Of a stretch of DNA of 5,627 nucleotides, positions 1 to 5,627 are shown piece after piece. The DNA comes from Candidatus Sivonenia alaskensis PMM_0068 (GTDB taxonomy: Bacteria; Cyanobacteriota; Cyanobacteriia; Gloeobacterales; PMM-0068), in the NCBI GenBank assembly GCA_949127685.1, contig CASBPW010000284.1:1-5627 (forward strand), given 5' to 3'. The notes beneath the pieces were generated by a model. That model was not told the DNA's origin. It saw only the letters and a program-made list of their open reading frames with translations, and ran no database searches. Position 1 is the stretch's first letter. The number at the start of each line of letters is the position of its first letter. A program made the position numbers and the translations under genes.

Positions 1-22
1 CTTAGGCTAATAAAGTCTAAGT

Positions 23-52
23 CTGTCACTTTGACAGCCTGTCTGTGGACAG
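23..52. promoter_or_regulatory. Tandem inverted repeats upstream of the porin gene, candidate operator
   Basis: Two short palindromes with the same arms lie side by side. The first is CTGTCA-CTT-TGACAG (23-37), a perfect 6-base arm with a 3-base spacer. The second is CTGTC-TGTG-GACAG (39-52), a perfect 5-base arm with a 4-base spacer. Their centres are about 15-16 bases apart, and a tandem AAGTCT AAGTCT (13-24) precedes them. The sites lie 48-77 bases before the porin ATG, where a transcription factor would act. A weak promoter (TGGACA 46-51, 15-base spacer, TACTAT 67-72) would overlap the second repeat. An operator role is inferred from symmetry, repetition and position only; an RNA hairpin or chance is also possible. 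Confidence 0.4.
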
Positions 53-88
53 AAGACACCAAAACGTACTATTCTCACCTCCGCTTTT

Positions 89-94
89 GAGGAG
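89..94 (+). promoter_or_regulatory. Shine-Dalgarno site of the porin gene
   Basis: GAGGAG ends five bases before the ATG at 100, an ideal spacing. It decides the start: an in-frame GTG at 94-96 overlaps this site and would have no ribosome binding site of its own, so the ATG at 100 is preferred. Confidence 0.8.
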
Positions 95-99
95 TGGGA

Positions 100-1701
100 A
101 TGTCGAAATCTACGCTTAGGGCATGGTTTGCCAGTTCTATTATGATGGCTTGCATCGCACCTCCTACTTTTGCAGAGACTGGAGTGGCAGACCTCCTCCG
201 GAGCGGTACCAACCAGACACTTCCCAATATTTCACAGGTGAACTCGGTTGCTGAACTCAGCGATGTAGACCCTAATTCCTGGGCTTTTCAGGCCTTGAAA
301 TCTCTAGTGGAACGCTATGGCTGTATTGAAGGTTATCCCAGCAAGAAATATTTGGGTAATCGGCCTTTAAGCCGTTATGAGTTTGCAGCGGGGCTGAATG
401 CTTGCCTAGATAAAATTGGTGAGCAAATTGCCGCTGCTACGAGCAATTTAGCAACTAAAGATGACCTGGCTGTAGTCCAGCGTCTACTGGAAGAATTTCA
501 AACTGAATTAGCAGTCCTGAAGGGCCGTGTCGAGGTCCTGGAAGCTAAAACCAAGGAACTGGAATTTCAGCAATTTTCCACTACCACGAAGCTGGATGGC
601 TCTGTGGTCATGGCCATTCAAGGTGGTGGTGCGGGAGGAGACATCATAGAAGGGAGTGCCACTGGGGCTGTCGAAGACGGGGCTGTAACCCCTGGGGGGT
701 CTGCGAATACCACGTTCGTTGGTCGTACTTCCCTCAATCTGCGAACCAGCTTTATTGGCAAAGATGAGCTGCTAATCCGGCTGCGTGGGGTAACAGGTCA
801 AGATATTACTAGCAGTTTTCCGGGTATAGTCCCCGGTGTCGATGGTAGTTTAGGTACACTAATCTATGCCAGTACTTTTGATGGTTCTACTGACCCTGTT
901 CAGACAAACGGTAATGCTACCGTTTCCTTCGATAAGATTCGCTATGTGACTCCTCTATTTGGGGATAATTTCCGAGTGTTTATAGGACCCCGTATTGAAC
1001 TATTTGAATTCATTGATACTAACTCTTTTGCTAATGATGAAGAAGAAGATTTTTCCAGTGGCTTTTTTGTCAATAATCCTCTAATTATTGTTCTATTCGC
1101 TGGTCCTGGTACAGGATTTGATTGGAAAATTTCTGACCAATTTAGTTTGAGGGCTGCATACATCGCCTCTAATGGTGGCAACTCATTTGGCAGTGGGTTC
1201 GGTGGTCTGTCGGGTTCAAATACGCAGGGCTCCGTTGAACTAGATTTCCGTCCTTCTGAGACAGCAAAAATCAAACTTCAATACAGTGCCTATACGCTGC
1301 AAGAAGCTGTTGCAGATACCCCTAGTAAAACTGATGCTTTTGGGGTGAATGCAGAATGGGCTATCACGCCCAGCGTGGGCATTTTTGGGCGCTATGGTTT
1401 AGGAACGCAGCAGCTTTTCACCCCTGATCTTGCTGATAATAATCTGACCACATGGCAACTTGGCTTGGCTTTCCCCGATCTATTAGCCGCGGGTAATACT
1501 TTAGCTTTTTCCATAGGTCAGCCTGTTCGCGCCACGAATAAAGCCAATGGTTCGGAAACCGACTTTGAACTGTACTACAGCTTTCGCTTAAATGACCGCA
1601 TGACCTTGACCCCAGACCTGCAAATTATCAGTCAGCCCGGTAATGTTGCGGGGAATTCTACCCTCGTCTTAGGCACTTTGCGGGCCGTGTTTATGTTCTA
1701 A
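100..1701 (+). CDS. SLH-domain outer-membrane porin, iron-uptake porin / OprB-like family
   Basis: The product is a 533-residue outer-membrane channel of the cyanobacterial SLH-OprB type, whose relatives (SomA/SomB, Slr1841-like) pass small solutes and are often annotated as iron uptake porins. Residues 1-25 form a signal peptide: basic start, hydrophobic core, cleavage likely after TFA. Residues about 48-108 are one SLH domain, with ELSDVDPNSWAFQALKSL, GCIEGYP and LSRYEFAAGLNACL, including the two cysteines (C74, C102) usual in this family; it anchors the barrel to peptidoglycan or its linked polymers. Residues about 108-157 look like a coiled coil. From about 165 to the end are amphipathic beta strands, and the chain ends in phenylalanine (FMF), typical of outer-membrane proteins. 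An acidic loop (ANDEEEDFSS, 311-320) stands out. The length suits the family. The substrate cannot be read from sequence. It appears to be transcribed alone. Confidence 0.93.
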   Translation: MSKSTLRAWFASSIMMACIAPPTFAETGVADLLRSGTNQTLPNISQVNSVAELSDVDPNSWAFQALKSLVERYGCIEGYPSKKYLGNRPLSRYEFAAGLNACLDKIGEQIAAATSNLATKDDLAVVQRLLEEFQTELAVLKGRVEVLEAKTKELEFQQFSTTTKLDGSVVMAIQGGGAGGDIIEGSATGAVEDGAVTPGGSANTTFVGRTSLNLRTSFIGKDELLIRLRGVTGQDITSSFPGIVPGVDGSLGTLIYASTFDGSTDPVQTNGNATVSFDKIRYVTPLFGDNFRVFIGPRIELFEFIDTNSFANDEEEDFSSGFFVNNPLIIVLFAGPGTGFDWKISDQFSLRAAYIASNGGNSFGSGFGGLSGSNTQGSVELDFRPSETAKIKLQYSAYTLQEAVADTPSKTDAFGVNAEWAITPSVGIFGRYGLGTQQLFTPDLADNNLTTWQLGLAFPDLLAAGNTLAFSIGQPVRATNKANGSETDFELYYSFRLNDRMTLTPDLQIISQPGNVAGNSTLVLGTLRAVFMF

Positions 1702-1768
1702 AGTGGCCTAGGGGAAATCTGCTTCAGAAAAAGATATTTATTTCTGTTCCTAAAGCGGGCGTTGCTGA

Positions 1769-1796
1769 TTGGGTGGGCCGGGAGTGTCAATATAAT
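1769..1796 (+). promoter_or_regulatory. Candidate promoter of tRNA-Arg(CCU)
   Basis: A perfect -10 hexamer TATAAT (1791-1796) follows TTGGGT (1769-1774), a partial -35 match, at a 16-base spacing. The -10 box ends eight bases before the tRNA 5' end, so transcription would begin at or within a couple of bases of it, leaving almost no 5' leader. The -10 match is strong and the -35 match weak. Confidence 0.5.
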
Positions 1797-1804
1797 AAGT
1801 TCAT

Positions 1805-1876
1805 GCCCTCATAGCTCAGGGGATAGAGCAGGAGTTTCCTAAACTCTGTGCCCAGGTTCAAGTCCTGGTGGGGGCA
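1805..1876 (+). tRNA. tRNA-Arg (anticodon CCU)
   Basis: A complete 72-base cloverleaf can be folded by hand. The acceptor arms are GCCCTCA (1805-1811) and TGGGGGC (1869-1875), with one G-U pair. The D stem is GCTC/GAGC. The anticodon stem is GGAGT/ACTCT around loop TTCCTAA, giving anticodon CCU. The variable loop is four bases, and the T arm is CCAGG-TTCAAGT-CCTGG. The discriminator base is A, usual for arginine tRNAs. It reads AGG codons. The 3' CCA is not encoded and must be added by CCA nucleotidyltransferase. The stop codon of the convergent small gene lies two bases beyond its 3' end. Confidence 0.97.
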
Positions 1877-1878
1877 AA

Positions 1879-2037
1879 TTATCGGAGTAAATTTTGGCGA
1901 AACCGTGACGTGAAGATCAAGAGAGGCCACAGGGCTGCAAGCTGCAAAGCCTTGCCCTGTTCAAAGCTGCGATCCGCTTTTTTCATGACGTACCAGAAGC
2001 CAGCACCATAAATAGCAAGAAGTAAAAACCAGAGCAT
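1879..2037 (-). CDS. Small hydrophobic protein, probable membrane protein (hypothetical)
   Basis: A 52-residue frame on the minus strand starts at ATG 2037 and stops with TAA at 1879-1881; an upstream in-frame TAG limits any extension. The protein opens with a hydrophobic stretch (MLWFLLLAIYGAGFW, 1-15) followed by a basic turn (KKADRS, 19-24). A second hydrophobic segment (LQLAALWPLLIF, 31-42) and a basic, glutamine/asparagine-containing tail (RFRQNLLR) follow. From memory, this GFW...LxLLWP...RQN layout resembles a family of 50-60-residue hypothetical cyanobacterial proteins, which raises confidence but is unverified. No function is known to me. It has no good ribosome binding site: AGAAGAAGG (2055-2063) is 17 bases from the ATG and better placed for an ATG at 2044 in another frame, which gives only 27 codons. 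It converges on the tRNA and diverges from dxs. Confidence 0.55.
   Translation of the reverse strand: MLWFLLLAIYGAGFWYVMKKADRSFEQGKALQLAALWPLLIFTSRFRQNLLR
1963..1983 (+). terminator. Weak candidate terminator downstream of tRNA-Arg(CCU)
   Basis: AAAGC (1963-1967) and GCTTT (1976-1980) form a 5-base stem with an 8-base loop, running into six T's (1978-1983). It would end a plus-strand transcript about 90-100 bases after the tRNA. The stem is short, and the T run also encodes two lysines of the minus-strand small gene, so coding constraint alone may explain it. Confidence 0.3.
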
Positions 2038-2101
2038 AACCCATATCCCAAATACCTTCTTCTAGGATAGCGAGCCTCCGAGGTAAAACGCTAGGGTGGG
2101 A

Positions 2102-2130
2102 TTAAGAGTTTGTCGAAACGTACATATAAC
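2102..2130 (+). promoter_or_regulatory. Candidate promoter of dxs
   Basis: TTAAGA (2102-2107, four of six consensus bases) and TATAAC (2125-2130, five of six) are separated by exactly 17 bases. Transcription would start near 2137, leaving a leader of about 60 bases before the dxs ATG. No Shine-Dalgarno site is visible before that ATG, which is common in cyanobacteria. The rest of 2038-2197 holds no further gene that I can see. Confidence 0.45.
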
Positions 2131-2197
2131 CCTTAGTTTTAGTCAGATCGTCGCCTTACCTCGTTATATTGGTAGCTAGATTGTTTTTGCTGTCATC

Positions 2198-4108
2198 ATG
2201 AACCTGAGCGATATTAAGCATCCAAATCAACTGAAGAAGCTTTCCATAGCCCAACTCAAAGAATTAGCGCAGCAAATTAGACAAAAGCATTTACACACAA
2301 TAGCTACCAGTGGCGGGCATCTAGGGCCTGGCCTGGGAGTGGTAGAGCTGACGCTGGGCTTGTACTCCACCCTAGATCTCGACCAAGATAAAGTTCTCTG
2401 GGATGTCGGGCACCAAGCCTATGCCCACAAAATGCTCACCGGACGCTATGACAACTTCCATACCCTCCGTCAGAAAAATGGCATCGCGGGCTATCTAAAA
2501 CGCGCTGAGAGCCGCTTTGACTGCTGGGGGGCTGGCCATGCTTCCACTTCAATTTCCGCAGCTCTGGGAATGGCTTTAGCGCGAGACTTCCAAGGCAAAG
2601 ACTATAAAGTCGCTGCCATCATTGGGGATGGGGCGCTGACCGGGGGCATGGCTCTAGAAGCGCTCAACCATGCTGGTCATTTGCAGCGAACCAATCTCTT
2701 AGTTATTCTGAATGACAATGAGATGTCTATCTCTGAAAACGTGGGAGCCCTGTCAAGCTACCTTAACCGGATGCGCCTTTCCGAACCGATCCGTTTCCTG
2801 AGCGAAAACTTTGAAACTCAAATCAAACACTTGCCGTTGGTCGGCCCCACGATGGGACCGGAGCTAGAGCGTGTAAAAGATTTACTGAAGTACTACACCG
2901 TCGCCCGTTCCAAGGCTGGGGTGGTCTTTGAAGAATTGGGATTTACCTATCTGGGGCCTATTGACGGCCATAATCTCCAGGAAGTGATCGATACGTTTAC
3001 GCTGGCTCATACGCAGCCCGGTCCTGTATTCGTGCATGTGAATACGATCAAGGGCAAAGGTTATGCCAGCGCGGAGAAAGACCAGATTGGCTACCATGCT
3101 AAAACGCCTTTTGACTTGAGCACCGGCAAAGTCTATCCTGCGACCAAACCAACGCCGCCAGCCTATCAGAAAGTTTTCGCAGACACGCTGACTACGATTG
3201 CCGAAGAAAGAGCTGATGTCGTTGCGATTACCGCCGCCATGCTCACGGGAACAGGGTTAGATAAGTTCCAGGCTCGATTCCCCAAACGCTGTTTGGATGT
3301 AGGTATTGCCGAACAGCATGCCGTAACGATGGCCGCCGGTCTAGCCGCAGAAGGGATGCGTCCGGTAGTTGCTATCTACAGCACCTTCCTCCAACGGGCT
3401 TTTGACCAGATTGTCCATGACGTGGCGATCCAACATTTGCCCGTATTCTTCTGTCTGGACCGAGCTGGGGTGGTGGGAGAAGATGGCCCAACCCATCATG
3501 GTGTTTTGGACTTGGCCTATCTCAGAGCTATTCCTGAGATGGTGGTCATGGCGCCCAAGGATGAGGCAGAGTTCCAAAAGATGATCGCTACGGGCATCAA
3601 CTATACCGATGGCCCGATCGCCGTTCGCTATCCTCGGGGTTCCGGGCAAGGGGTCCCTTTGGTGGAGCGAGGGTTTGAACCTCTGCCGATTGGAGAAGGC
3701 GAAGTCCTGCGGACGGGGGATGACCTGCTCTTATTAGCCGTAGGGACGATGGTTTATCCAGCGATGCAAGCGGCTCAGTTGCTTAGTGAGCATGGTGTGG
3801 ATTGCACCGTGTTTAATGCGCGCTTCATCAAACCCTTAGACCCGAAGATTATCGGTCTGTCTGGGAAAATCGGTCGCGTGGTCACCCTAGAAGAAGGAAC
3901 CATTAACGGTGGCTTTGGTTCTGCGGTGCTAGAAGCGCTGGCAGAGCACGAAGTTTTGGTCCCAGTAACGCGCATCGGAATTCCTGATGCATTTGTCACC
4001 CACGCTACGCGCAGTGAATTGCTGCAAGACTTGGGGTTGACTGGGGCTGGTATCGCCGAGCGTGTGTTGCAGGTGTTGCATAGGCAGGTCAAGAAGGTAG
4101 GAGTTTAA
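2198..4108 (+). CDS. dxs: 1-deoxy-D-xylulose-5-phosphate synthase
   Basis: This 636-residue enzyme joins pyruvate and glyceraldehyde 3-phosphate, with loss of CO2, to form 1-deoxyxylulose 5-phosphate. That is the first and usually flux-controlling step of the MEP pathway, supplying isoprenoids such as carotenoids, phytol and quinones, and a precursor for thiamine and pyridoxal. It is cytosolic and needs thiamine diphosphate and Mg2+. The thiamine-diphosphate domain has SGGHLGPGLGVVELT (38-52, H41), GHASTS (113-118), GDGALTGG (143-150) and the metal ligand N172 in NDNEMSIS, fitting the GDG-N motif. The central pyrimidine-binding domain has GIAEQHAV (369-376) with catalytic E372, DRAG (421-424), THHG (432-435) and YPRG (478-481). 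The C-terminal transketolase domain includes VTLEEG and GGFGSAV (562-577). Length and start match cyanobacterial Dxs. All key residues are present, so it should be active. Confidence 0.98.
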   Translation: MNLSDIKHPNQLKKLSIAQLKELAQQIRQKHLHTIATSGGHLGPGLGVVELTLGLYSTLDLDQDKVLWDVGHQAYAHKMLTGRYDNFHTLRQKNGIAGYLKRAESRFDCWGAGHASTSISAALGMALARDFQGKDYKVAAIIGDGALTGGMALEALNHAGHLQRTNLLVILNDNEMSISENVGALSSYLNRMRLSEPIRFLSENFETQIKHLPLVGPTMGPELERVKDLLKYYTVARSKAGVVFEELGFTYLGPIDGHNLQEVIDTFTLAHTQPGPVFVHVNTIKGKGYASAEKDQIGYHAKTPFDLSTGKVYPATKPTPPAYQKVFADTLTTIAEERADVVAITAAMLTGTGLDKFQARFPKRCLDVGIAEQHAVTMAAGLAAEGMRPVVAIYSTFLQRAFDQIVHDVAIQHLPVFFCLDRAGVVGEDGPTHHGVLDLAYLRAIPEMVVMAPKDEAEFQKMIATGINYTDGPIAVRYPRGSGQGVPLVERGFEPLPIGEGEVLRTGDDLLLLAVGTMVYPAMQAAQLLSEHGVDCTVFNARFIKPLDPKIIGLSGKIGRVVTLEEGTINGGFGSAVLEALAEHEVLVPVTRIGIPDAFVTHATRSELLQDLGLTGAGIAERVLQVLHRQVKKVGV

Positions 4109-4110
4109 CC

Positions 4111-4140
4111 AGCTCCATGTGGGCTTATTGGGGCTTTGTT
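4111..4140 (+). terminator. Possible intrinsic terminator after dxs
   Basis: AGCTCC (4111-4116) can pair with GGGGCT (4130-4135), with one G-U pair, around a 13-base loop. A T-rich tail (TTGTT, continuing to 4141) follows. It begins two bases after the dxs stop codon and ends before the promoter of the next tRNA, where a terminator would be expected. The loop is long and the T tract interrupted. Confidence 0.3.
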
Positions 4141-4150
4141 TGCGACTTGA

Positions 4151-4179
4151 TTGACCAGCGGCAAAAACTTTGTGATAAT
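4151..4179 (+). promoter_or_regulatory. Promoter of tRNA-Arg(ACG)
   Basis: TTGACC (4151-4156, five of six) and GATAAT (4174-4179, five of six) are spaced by exactly 17 bases. A TG at 4171-4172 forms an extended -10 element. The predicted start is near 4186, about seven bases before the mature tRNA 5' end. This is the best sigma-70-type promoter in the window and makes the tRNA independent of dxs. Confidence 0.7.
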
Positions 4180-4192
4180 CGTTAGGCTTCAA

Positions 4193-4266
4193 GCGCCTGT
4201 AGCTCAGTGGATTAGAGCGACTGACTACGGATCAGTAGGTCCGGGGTTCGAATCCCTGCAGGCGCA
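4193..4266 (+). tRNA. tRNA-Arg (anticodon ACG)
   Basis: This is a complete 74-base cloverleaf. The acceptor arms are GCGCCTG (4193-4199) and CAGGCGC (4259-4265), fully paired. The D stem is GCTC/GAGC. The anticodon stem is ACTGA/TCAGT around CTACGGA, giving anticodon ACG. The variable loop is AGGTC, and the T arm is CGGGG-TTCGAAT-CCCTG. The discriminator is A and CCA is not encoded. In bacteria A34 of this tRNA is deaminated to inosine by TadA, letting it read CGU, CGC and CGA. The T run just after it (4271-4275) could help end transcription, but I see no separate hairpin. Confidence 0.98.
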
Positions 4267-4398
4267 AGTATTTTTAATTGATGAAGCGTGTTATCAATAT
4301 ATTCAGGTTGTGCACTCTAGCTTGTGTATAACAATTGATCACCCATGCATTTGTCCTTTTCGGGCACAGTAGGCTGAAAATTGAGTCCTATTAGGAAT

Positions 4399-5627
4399 AT
4401 GCCCTACAGTTCCAGTGACACCCTCTCCCTGAGTTCTGCCTTGGAAGCCCTTCCCCTGTATAACCTCGGTTTTACGGGCAAAGCATCTTTCGAAGATATC
4501 GCCTCCTCTTTCCGCAAGTGTCCAACGGCCCCTGGAATCCTGATTTTTGAAAAAGGTTTCTCCCGTCAGCAATCTCCGATCGCGGTAGTTTCTCATCGTC
4601 GTTTTCTAGAATGGCTTTCTTCCTACGAAGGAGATCCTGTTCCTTTACATAAGAAGCTCACCGATGTCCCTGATTTTTGGGGGGGCTGTCAGCACTTTTT
4701 GCAGATTGAAGGTCAGGCGTGTCTGAGGGATGGTTTGATCTATGCACTCCAACGTTCAGATCGAGAAGCCTACGAACCGATTGTCTTGCATACAGCTCTA
4801 GGCCCTCGTCTGCTGGATATAGATGACCTGTTAATGGCCCAGGCTAGAGTGAGTTTTAAACAACCTCAAGCAGACGATCAAGAATCGGGACCGCTCGAAT
4901 ACGCAGAAGAGTGGGGCCATTTTTTATTTGCCAAAAGTCTTGTTCCGATCTGGGTCCATGAGGTTACAACCCTAAAGTTCCTGGCTGTCAATGAAAGCAT
5001 GGTGGCTCACTATGGCTATACCGAAGAAGAATTTTTAAATATGACCCTGCGGGATATTCGTCCTCTGGAAAGTCTTCCCAGTTTGCTCCAAGAGAATCCG
5101 GACAATACAGAACAATACCATCATTGTAAAAAAGATGGGACCTTACTCTATGTGAGTACTACTTCCATGGCCTTCCTCTTTGAAGGAAAGCCCGCCAATC
5201 TGGTCTTAGTCCAGGAAATAGCTACCAGCGAAAGGCTCCCTCAGGCCGAAGAACAGTACCCTGCCCTAGCGTGGGCTAAGCAACTAGCAACCCAAATGGA
5301 GGAATTGCGCAAGCTCAATCAGATCAAGGATGACTTCTTAAGCACCGTAGCCCATGAATTGCGGACGCCTCTGAATAATATAAATTTAGCGATCACTATG
5401 TTGAAAACGGCTACTTCAGAGAAGAGTCGCGACCGCTATATGCGTATTTTGCAGGAAGAATGTACCCACGAAATCACGCTGATCAATGACCTCTTGGACC
5501 TACAGCGTTTGGAAGCTGGCGCAAAGAGACTAGAACCTGAATTGATTCCTCTCCATGACTGGTTGCCCTGCACGGTAGAACCCTTTTTTGGTCGGGTGCA
5601 ACAGGTCCAACAGCAATTTATTTTGGA
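4399..5627 (+). CDS. Sensor histidine kinase with uncharacterised N-terminal domain and PAS domain (3' end outside window)
   Basis: The first 409 residues of a probably soluble histidine kinase lie here; no signal peptide or membrane segment is visible. Residues about 20-150 form an N-terminal sensor-like region I cannot name with certainty. Its VSHRRFLEWLSS (64-75) and YEPIVL...LLDIDDLLMAQA (125-149) recall CBS-like modules in bacterial signalling proteins. Residues about 172-275 fit a PAS domain, with VNESMVAHYGYTEEEFLNM and CKKDGTLLYVS. A linker helix (about 290-310) leads to the DHp domain: DDFLSTVAHELRTPLNN, with phosphoacceptor H319, and the second helix LINDLLDLQRLEAG (361-374). The ATP-binding N, G1 and G2 boxes would follow beyond the edge. 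The ATG at 4399 is chosen; an in-frame TGA at 4375 limits extension, and a TTG at 4381 is the only other start I would consider. AGGA (4393-4396) is too close to the ATG to be a good ribosome site. Signal and partner are unknown. Confidence 0.9.
   Translation, partial: MPYSSSDTLSLSSALEALPLYNLGFTGKASFEDIASSFRKCPTAPGILIFEKGFSRQQSPIAVVSHRRFLEWLSSYEGDPVPLHKKLTDVPDFWGGCQHFLQIEGQACLRDGLIYALQRSDREAYEPIVLHTALGPRLLDIDDLLMAQARVSFKQPQADDQESGPLEYAEEWGHFLFAKSLVPIWVHEVTTLKFLAVNESMVAHYGYTEEEFLNMTLRDIRPLESLPSLLQENPDNTEQYHHCKKDGTLLYVSTTSMAFLFEGKPANLVLVQEIATSERLPQAEEQYPALAWAKQLATQMEELRKLNQIKDDFLSTVAHELRTPLNNINLAITMLKTATSEKSRDRYMRILQEECTHEITLINDLLDLQRLEAGAKRLEPELIPLHDWLPCTVEPFFGRVQQVQQQFIL

Noticed and set aside
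145..156. Possible lipobox around porin Cys18
   Set aside because: The residues before the cysteine (MMA) are a poor lipobox, while TFA at 23-25 is a good signal peptidase I site, as expected for this porin family.
942..1274. Open frame of 110 codons on the minus strand inside the porin gene
   Set aside because: It lies wholly antisense to a well-supported porin, with a proline/serine-rich composition typical of a shadow frame and no recognisable domain.
1725..1746. CAGAAA...TTTCTG inverted repeat after the porin stop codon, as a terminator
   Set aside because: The stem is almost all A-T with a mismatch, and no T run follows, so a stable intrinsic terminator is unlikely.
1961..2044. 27-codon minus-strand frame starting at ATG 2044
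   Set aside because: It has a better-spaced ribosome site than the 52-codon frame, but the product is short, has no family resemblance and lacks the conserved-looking LWP segment. It could be a leader, but there is no support for that.
2131..2197. Riboswitch in the dxs leader
   Set aside because: The predicted leader is only about 60 bases, with no TPP-riboswitch core motif or evident strong helix.
3341..4192. Several open frames on both strands inside and just past dxs
   Set aside because: They overlap strongly conserved dxs codons, and the last runs into the promoter region of a tRNA. None shows a family signature.
4151..4372. 73-codon plus-strand frame running through tRNA-Arg(ACG)
   Set aside because: It translates straight through the tRNA and its promoter, so it is not a protein gene.
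4339..4596. 85-codon minus-strand frame over the start of the kinase gene
   Set aside because: It is antisense to the kinase N-terminus, which continues in frame into clear PAS and H-box motifs; the minus-strand product shows no family signature.
1..5627. HIP1 octamers, insertion sequences, CRISPR repeats, integrase or phage genes
   Set aside because: No perfect GCGATCGC was found by eye, and no transposase-like frame, terminal inverted repeat pair or regularly spaced repeat array is present.

Overview
This window looks like ordinary chromosomal DNA from a cyanobacterium. The evidence is an SLH-domain/OprB-type outer-membrane porin (the cyanobacterial 'iron uptake porin' architecture), a typical cyanobacterial 1-deoxyxylulose-5-phosphate synthase, and a soluble multi-domain sensor histidine kinase whose H-box region resembles cyanobacterial kinases. 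Base composition is moderate, and no perfect HIP1 octamer (GCGATCGC) was found by eye. I do not assign a genus.

Layout, left to right. Positions 1-99 are a leader with two consecutive CTGTC/GACAG inverted repeats and a clear Shine-Dalgarno site. Positions 100-1701 (+) encode the porin. A short gap carries a TATAAT box directly in front of tRNA-Arg(CCU) at 1805-1876 (+). Positions 1877-2197 are not empty: the minus strand carries a 52-codon frame (1879-2037) that reads as a small hydrophobic protein, convergent with the tRNA and divergent from dxs. Dxs occupies 2198-4108 (+) and has a plausible promoter about 70 bases upstream of its start. A second arginine tRNA, tRNA-Arg(ACG), lies at 4193-4266 (+) behind a strong consensus-like promoter. 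From 4399 to the right edge (+) runs the 5' part of a histidine kinase: an uncharacterised N-terminal sensor region, a PAS domain and the DHp/H-box. Its ATPase domain lies beyond the window.

The genes do not form an obvious operon. Each has its own leader and the functions are unrelated: outer-membrane permeability, two arginine tRNAs, the first step of the MEP isoprenoid pathway, and signalling. I see no mobile element, CRISPR array or phage gene, and no wholly new system. The points most worth a second look are the small minus-strand gene at 1879-2037, the tandem inverted repeats upstream of the porin, and the N-terminal domain of the kinase.
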